A stretch of DNA of 64,000 nt, taken from Echinometra lucunter (lineage: Eukaryota > Echinodermata > Echinoidea > Camarodonta > Echinometridae). Below are positions 58,282 to 64,000 of this stretch, in pieces. The notes under the pieces were generated by a model. It saw only the letters and a program-made list of their open reading frames with translations, was not told the origin of the DNA and made no database searches. A program made the translations under genes and the position numbers. Numbering within the stretch: the stretch's first letter is position 1; each line of letters opens with the position of its first letter. The stretch lies in NCBI GenBank assembly GCA_029962745.1, contig CM057159.1, forward strand, positions 28,661,898 to 28,725,897, in the 5' to 3' direction.

Positions 58282-61200
58282 AATAATAATAATAATGGGT
58301 ATTTAGAGGCGCTAAAAACAAAAAGTACCATAGCGCGTACAAAAATAGGAAACATTTAATATTTGCAAAGATTACTATACAAGATTCAAGATAAAAAGGA
58401 AAAATATTAATTATTTAGGAAAAAGGTATGTCTTAAGGGATGATTTGAAGCCAAGAACACTGGAAACATTTCTTATTGAAAGAGGGATAGCATTCCAAGT
58501 CTTGGCAGCTGCTACGGCAAACCGTTTTTCGGCAGAGGAGAGTTTAGACAAGGGAATGCAAAGTCTGCATGTGTCAGTGATTGAACGAAGATTACGAGAG
58601 GGTGTGTATAATTTGATGGTATTATTAAGATATTCAGGTGCTAATTGATTTAGAGTTTTGTATACGTATAAACAGACTTTAAACTGAATGCGTTGGAATA
58701 GAGGTAACCAGTGGAGTTCCTTAAGTAGGGGTGTAGTATGAGTTCGGGATCCAAAGCCAAAAATTAAACGAGCGGCACGATTCTGTATAACTTCAAGTTT
58801 TCTTCTATCTCTAGCTGACAAAACAGTATATAAACTATTACAGTAATCTAACCGAGAAAGGATAAGTGCTCGCACAGCATGGCGACATGTCTTAAAATCA
58901 ATAAATCTACGAATCCTCCACAAATTGCTGAGATGATAATTACAATTACGGACAACCTGATTTACTTGAGCAGACAGTGTGAACATGTTATCAATGCATA
59001 CTCCAAGAACAGTAGTTTTAGTGGAGATGGGGATGCATTGACCATTAACATTAAGCTGAATATGTGATATTGATTGCAGATGGCGGGTAGAAGAACAAAG
59101 AGCTATGAATTCAGTTTTGTTGTTATTCAGCTGGAGATAATTAGATGACATCCACCTACTAATTTCTGAAATACAAAGAGAGGTTTTCTCAAGTGTTTCA
59201 TTTATATTTTCAAAAGAGCGCGGGTCAAAAGAACAATACAGTTGTATATCATCTGCATAACAAATATACTGTAGACCATGTTTATTAATAATGTCAGAGA
59301 TGGGAGTGATATACAAACTAAACAGAATCGGCCCGAGAACTGACCCTTGGGGTACCCCAAACTCAGTGACCCACGAGTCAGACAACTCCCCGGCTATGCT
59401 TACCCTAGATGACCAACCAGTCAGGTAAGACTTAAACCATTTAAGAGCTAGACCAGATATGTGAAATCGAGATTTTAAGCGATTCAGTAGTATGGTATGA
59501 TCCACAGTGTCAAAAGCTGCACTTAGGTCCAATGAGACTAAGAAAACACACTTATGCTGATCGAAAAATGACAGAACGTCATTCTGCAATTTCAAAAGGG
59601 CTGTCTCAGTACTGAAATAGGATCTATATGCTGACTGCATTGGATCGTATAAGCCATTATCATTTAAGTGTTCTGTTAGTTGAATTGATACTACCTTTTC
59701 TATCACCTTAGCAATATGTGAAATATTACTAACAGGCCTGTAATTACATAATGTGTCTTTATTCAGATTGTTTCTCTTGATTATTGGTGTAACTATAGCC
59801 TGATGAACACCATCTGGAAATGTACCAGATGATAATGAGCTGTTTACAATAGAAGTCAGAGTAGGTATATTGCAATTGACAAGTTTTTTCAAAAGCCAAG
59901 TAGGTTGAGAATCTGATAAAGAAGTGGCATTAGACATATTGTTCACAATACGTTTGATATTATCCTCACTGACAACCTCAAAACAATTCAGCATAATTTC
60001 ATGAAAAGAACTGACCTGATTTTCTACACTTCTAGGTTCAGATGTATTTGTGACATTGTTGCGGATATCACTTATCTTCTTGACAAAGAACAAAGAAAAA
60101 CGATTTGCTAGATCAAGAGGATTATCATACTCAGGGAGAAACTTAACATTCTTGTGGAGCAGATTATTAACAACATTAAAAACTGTTTTGACATTGGCTT
60201 TACATAGTAACTCCGTATAGTATTTTTGCTTAGCCTTAACTATAAGGTCGTTAACATGCTTGTTAGCTAGCTTAAAAGATGTGTGATCAGTGTCAGAAGA
60301 ACTTTTGATCCATTTCCGTTCAATCCGTCTTCTTTCTCGACGGGCAGTACGGATTTCCTCATTGAACCAAGGATTGCGAACCCTTGTGGAGCGGAGACAT
60401 GATTTCTGTGGAGCAAACTCATTAACGCAGGCTACAACAGATGTGTTATACGCAGTAAGAACTGAATCAACATCACCCGCCGAGGACAAGTCATTAAGTT
60501 TATCAATCAGTGCCTCACTAAATCCTTCAATGTCCATTTCCTTGAAGTTCCTGAAAGTACGCTTAACTTTCTTAACCACCGGCCGAGGATACCTGAGTAC
60601 AAACCGGATGCAGTGATGATCAGACATGAGACTCTGATGAATGACAATGTCTTCAATGATGCAGCCATGACGGGTAGGACTGATGTCTGCAGAGTATTGT
60701 CCTTGACGATTACTCTCATCTCTGGTCATTACAAGGTCCAAAGTGTGACCCATGTTATGGGTAGCTCCGATGACATGTTGAACCAAGTTAGCAGATTCTA
60801 TGATGGATAAGAACTGAGCTACATCCGACTTTGAAGGTTTATCGACGTGAATGTTAAAGTCTCCAAGAAGAAGAACACGCCCAGCCAATCGTAATATCTC
60901 AGCAGTAAGGTCATCGAATTCTCGAAGAAAGTCCGCTGTACGGAGCTGATTCTGCACAGAAGGTGGTGGTCGGTAGACTACAAAGAAATGCACTTGACCT
61001 GCATTGCTAACAACGTGTGCAAGCTCAAATGTAGAATAGGTCATAGAGTTGTCCATTTTCAGCTGCAGTTGAAGTGGAGACTTAAAAATAACCGCGATGC
61101 CGCCATGAGGATCTGTTGGTCTTGGAGCATTCACAACCGCATATCCAGCTGGTAGGCATTCTGCGATGACGACTGGATCTTCTGCTCGAAGCCATGTTTC

Positions 61201-61910
61201 TGTTATAATCATTACATCAATATCGTGTTCAGAAATATAATCATTGAGTAGGAATGTCTTATTACGTACAGAGTGAGCATTCCATAAACATATCTTTAAA
61301 CAGGACTCATGAACCTTTTTATTATTGGTATCAATAACAATCAAGTTATGATGATTAATTCCCTGTACAGAAGATTTGTCGTTCAGACTAAACTGAGAGA
61401 TACCAGTAAGTACTGGGATTCTACGTTGCTTTCTACAACCTCCCCGTTTCCCACGATGAGCTTTCTTTTTGAGTTTACGATTTATTCCTAACCTCTTGAT
61501 ATTTCTCAAAACATCAGGATGGAGGAAATGGTATTGTAGTTTATTGGGTAAAACATTACATTGGAAAAGATCAAGTCTAGTGTAAGATTTACCAACCACA
61601 TCATGAACAATATGTCTGTCATCTGTGAGTGCTTGTGTACAATTCTCAGAGAACAAAGGTCCAGGATTTGGACTGACATCACCAGATATAAGTATTATCA
61701 ACCTAAAAGAGGCATTCGAGTTGGAATAGTACAACATATGTGATCCAATAACTTTTACTCTAGATGGTGATATTACACTACAGGGTCTATACTGTAATAC
61801 TACATGACAATCAACAACATGTACACTGGCCAGTGTAAGAACCATAACAAAGGTGACAACCCTGATAATCTCCATTGTTAAACCAAATCACATTCATGTA
61901 CACATAAAGA
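58282..61910 (-). mobile_element. CR1/L2-like LINE, near full length
   Basis: The ORF2 is followed on the minus strand by a short 3' region containing GCGCTATGGTAC and AGCGCCTCTAAATACCCATT, ending in an (ATT)n tail at about 58282. That is the usual 3' end of CR1/L2-type elements. The 5' boundary is uncertain and no target-site duplication was identified. Confidence 0.8.
58411..61875 (-). CDS. CR1/L2-type LINE ORF2: 2A-like leader, AP endonuclease, reverse transcriptase
   Basis: A single open frame of 1154 codons encodes the endonuclease-reverse transcriptase polyprotein of a non-LTR retrotransposon. Residues 5-22 are hydrophobic and look like a signal peptide. Residues 65-73 read GDVSPNPGP, a 2A-like ribosome-skipping motif. 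A basic stretch lies at 133-152. The AP endonuclease spans about 190-430, with Asn199, Glu226 (TETW), VYRPP at 300, GDFN at 338-341 and SDHH at 418-421. The RT spans about 690-960, with NYRPVSN, LDLSAAFDTVDH (Asp783), GVPQGSVLGP and the YADD box at 873-876. The C-terminal HWLP and YKTLNQLAPEYL region is typical of CR1/L2-like elements. Every catalytic motif is present, so the copy is young or still active. No ORF1 is evident upstream. Confidence 0.95.
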   Translation of the reverse strand: MEIIRVVTFVMVLTLASVHVVDCHVVLQYRPCSVISPSRVKVIGSHMLYYSNSNASFRLIILISGDVSPNPGPLFSENCTQALTDDRHIVHDVVGKSYTRLDLFQCNVLPNKLQYHFLHPDVLRNIKRLGINRKLKKKAHRGKRGGCRKQRRIPVLTGISQFSLNDKSSVQGINHHNLIVIDTNNKKVHESCLKICLWNAHSVRNKTFLLNDYISEHDIDVMIITETWLRAEDPVVIAECLPAGYAVVNAPRPTDPHGGIAVIFKSPLQLQLKMDNSMTYSTFELAHVVSNAGQVHFFVVYRPPPSVQNQLRTADFLREFDDLTAEILRLAGRVLLLGDFNIHVDKPSKSDVAQFLSIIESANLVQHVIGATHNMGHTLDLVMTRDESNRQGQYSADISPTRHGCIIEDIVIHQSLMSDHHCIRFVLRYPRPVVKKVKRTFRNFKEMDIEGFSEALIDKLNDLSSAGDVDSVLTAYNTSVVACVNEFAPQKSCLRSTRVRNPWFNEEIRTARRERRRIERKWIKSSSDTDHTSFKLANKHVNDLIVKAKQKYYTELLCKANVKTVFNVVNNLLHKNVKFLPEYDNPLDLANRFSLFFVKKISDIRNNVTNTSEPRSVENQVSSFHEIMLNCFEVVSEDNIKRIVNNMSNATSLSDSQPTWLLKKLVNCNIPTLTSIVNSSLSSGTFPDGVHQAIVTPIIKRNNLNKDTLCNYRPVSNISHIAKVIEKVVSIQLTEHLNDNGLYDPMQSAYRSYFSTETALLKLQNDVLSFFDQHKCVFLVSLDLSAAFDTVDHTILLNRLKSRFHISGLALKWFKSYLTGWSSRVSIAGELSDSWVTEFGVPQGSVLGPILFSLYITPISDIINKHGLQYICYADDIQLYCSFDPRSFENINETLEKTSLCISEISRWMSSNYLQLNNNKTEFIALCSSTRHLQSISHIQLNVNGQCIPISTKTTVLGVCIDNMFTLSAQVNQVVRNCNYHLSNLWRIRRFIDFKTCRHAVRALILSRLDYCNSLYTVLSARDRRKLEVIQNRAARLIFGFGSRTHTTPLLKELHWLPLFQRIQFKVCLYVYKTLNQLAPEYLNNTIKLYTPSRNLRSITDTCRLCIPLSKLSSAEKRFAVAAAKTWNAIPLSIRNVSSVLGFKSSLKTYLFPK

Positions 61911-62214
61911 AAGAATGGCACGGATGGTTGACATTGAATAGTCAAGTACATTGAAAGAAACACAGTATGGCAGCAAGTACAAACTCACCTAACATGTACA
62001 GCATAGGTATATGCAAAATATAAATCAAAGTCAATCACTGACAATACAATATGTCGAAATCACTCAAAACTTGTCTAGCAGCTTCTATGACATACAAAGA
62101 CTCATATATATACAAAAGATAAGGTAACATAAACAAATAACACAATTAATCTTAATGCAAAGACAGAGCAACAGAGAGTCGCCAGCTAAGCGCACACCTC
62201 TGTAACACTTCGGT

Positions 62215-62320
62215 AATTTAATTTTATTTGATTTATTTATTCTCCACTCATGGGTTGGATAGCCCTGCCAAGCTAATAGCTGTTTTTCAAAGGGTCCAAA
62301 CCAAAAAGATAAAAAGAAGC
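62215..62320 (-). mobile_element. Retroelement 3' end fragment
   Basis: The minus strand reads GACCCTTTGAAAAACAGCTA and GGCAGGGCTATCCAACCCAT, ending in an ATAAATAAATC-type tail. The structure suggests a retroelement 3' end upstream of the LINE. Confidence 0.35.
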
Positions 62321-62654
62321 ATAGGAAGTGAAACCAATATACATATACTAAGCAATCATAAGATGCAACAAATAACGTAACAAAATGGTGGACATATTGA
62401 AAATGAAACAAAAATTACAATAACTGTAATAATGCACTGATGAATTAAAATAATCAAAGAAAACAACAAAAGCAATACAATTAAAAAAGATTTTAAAGTC
62501 ATCAGAATGATAGGAACTTGACTCAAAATGGCCTGGGAAGCACATGCTATGCGCGCAGAAAAGAGTATAAGACTAAGAAACGTTTGGACCAAATACTTCA
62601 TCTGTTTCTTGTCATATTTCAAATATGAGGGCTCTTGAAAATCATTCCTTTCCA

Positions 62655-62857
62655 AGGTTTTTTTTTTTTGTTTAAAAAAAAACACATGCACACGTTGGTA
62701 TCAGTAATGCATATAGCATTTCCATTTATTTGATATACGATAAAAGAGCAATGTAGATAAAATGCCTTGTTCAAGGGTATAAGTGCCGTGCCGGGGATCG
62801 AACCGCGATCCTCGCATATCCAGTCAAGCGCCTTAGACCACTTGACCACGGCACCTC
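62655..62857 (-). mobile_element. tRNA-derived SINE
   Basis: The minus strand shows a tRNA-like head: acceptor halves GTGCCGT and ACGGCAC pair, GTGGTCTAAGGCG resembles a Leu/Ser-type D arm, and GCGGTTCGATCCCCG is a B box. A body with CCTTGAACAAGGCATTTTAT and an A-rich tail follow. The anticodon arm is poor, so this is not a functional tRNA gene. Confidence 0.72.
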
Positions 62858-63764
62858 CACCATCCTTTTCAAGGATCCTTTCACATGATATTCATTCAAA
62901 CCGAGAGAGAATTGCTCCTGCATGTTCTTAAGTACTTACCACTATAATAACGTATATTTGTTTCATAATCTACACTCTTGGAAAACGATAGCTCATTAGA
63001 AGTACATATTGTGATCAGTTGAATTTGTTATAAATGACTTTTGTAGGTATCTGATATCCTTATAGGCTACCCTTTCAATGCGTCTATTATTTGGGGTTTC
63101 TCTTTATATATTTTTATCTATAATACTCTACGCCCCTTTTCTCTCTCTCTCCCTCTTTCTCTGTTTCACGCACCATATTCACTCCTGCCTTTACTTCTTT
63201 AACAAATTCCCCTTCCCTGCCTACTAAGAAGTTACATTGCATTACAGTTTCTTTGTTATCTGGTTATTATCGTCCGTTATTTCTGATAATTTTTGGTATT
63301 CTTTTTTTTCTTTTAATTCATGTGCATACAGTTACATCAAAATTATTCATACCCCTGTGATTTTTTTGTATTTTGCTCTTTTCTCACAGATGAATAGTGG
63401 TATTGCGAAACTTGGTCCCTAGTATAATGATATCAATTTTCCCCTTTCAATTGACGACGATTCAGGAAGTTATAGAACGTAGTAATCGACTTGTCCCTCG
63501 CGTGCATGCGGCTCTACTCCACTCAACTGTAAATCAACCCAGGGACATTATTACACAATACCGATGTCTGAATAATATTCTGGGATTTACCTAATTAGAA
63601 CAAGAGCAGGGAGACCCCTGGATAACACCACTATAATTTATAATTCTGTGGCGTATCCAGGAATTATGAAACCCGGGACATACGACGAATTTGCGCCCCC
63701 TCCCCGTTCCTGTCAAATAATATTGGGTCAAATACAGACTAGATTAATTCCTGCTGTTATTTCA

Positions 63765-64000
63765 GTAAAGTTCAGTTCAGTTCAGTTCAAACACATTTAT
63801 TTCCAATTATTCAAATAAACAGCAAAATAATGGAAACAACAAATTGACATTCATGGTACTGATAACAAAATATGACATAATATACAATCATCGTAATTAC
63901 TTAAATAACTGGAGGGAACTACCATGAAGGGATTTTGATGCACTTAATCAGTAAGCACGGTAAGGCACTCAAAAGTAATAACAAGGTCCTATACTGAAAC
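63765..64000 (-). mobile_element. Retroelement 3' end with (GAACT)n tail, cut by window end
   Basis: On the minus strand an A-rich region with AAATAAATGTGTTTGAACTG ends in repeated GAACT pentamers at about 63770. Pentamer tails of this kind are common at LINE 3' ends. Confidence 0.4.

Noticed and set aside
60290..60810. Plus-strand frames opposite the LINE ORF
   Set aside because: They are shadows of the 1154-codon ORF on the minus strand.
62085..62411. Minus-strand frame of 108 codons upstream of the LINE as an ORF1
   Set aside because: It has no coiled coil, zinc knuckle or RNA-binding pattern and runs through a retroelement tail.

Overview
The window is nuclear DNA of an animal. It is AT-rich and intron-rich, full of microsatellites, short tRNA-derived SINEs, foldback/MITE-type DNA elements and one full-length CR1/L2-type LINE. 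The repeat mix and a 2A-like LINE N-terminus suggest a marine invertebrate deuterostome, most likely an echinoderm such as a sea urchin; this is inference, not proof. Nothing looks bacterial. Most open frames are microsatellite translations; the real genes lie in short exons on the minus strand.

Layout. 1-6.7 kb: repeats and MITEs, no gene. 6.7-16.0 kb: gene 1 (minus), nine exons that join without a frame break into 446 codons: a PH domain, a Ser/Pro/Glu-rich linker, one clear PDZ domain, a second PDZ-like domain and an acidic tail. 16-20.6 kb: no secure gene. 20.6-24.65 kb: a 4-kb G/A/T satellite, ended by a 500-N gap. 25.16-35.63 kb (copy A): a contig bounded by two 500-N gaps that repeats 38.48-49.66 kb (copy B) almost base for base; I read it as a misplaced second haplotype. 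36.1-38.4 kb: intergenic DNA with SINEs. 38.4-54.4 kb: gene 2 (minus), a diverged paralog of gene 1 with the same domain order and the same intron phases over the linker and PDZ regions. 49.7-58.2 kb: its long 5' intron and upstream DNA, with diverged satellite units and a non-autonomous hAT element. 58.3-61.9 kb: an intact LINE (minus) with endonuclease, reverse transcriptase and a 2A-like NPGP motif. 62-64 kb: SINE and LINE fragments.

How it fits together. Genes 1 and 2 form a same-strand tandem pair of putative PH-PDZ adaptor proteins, probably membrane-associated scaffolds; I do not recognise a named family and give no symbol. A tRNA-derived SINE supplies the last 12 codons and the stop of gene 2 as read here. 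The other features are mobile or satellite DNA, several of them nested.
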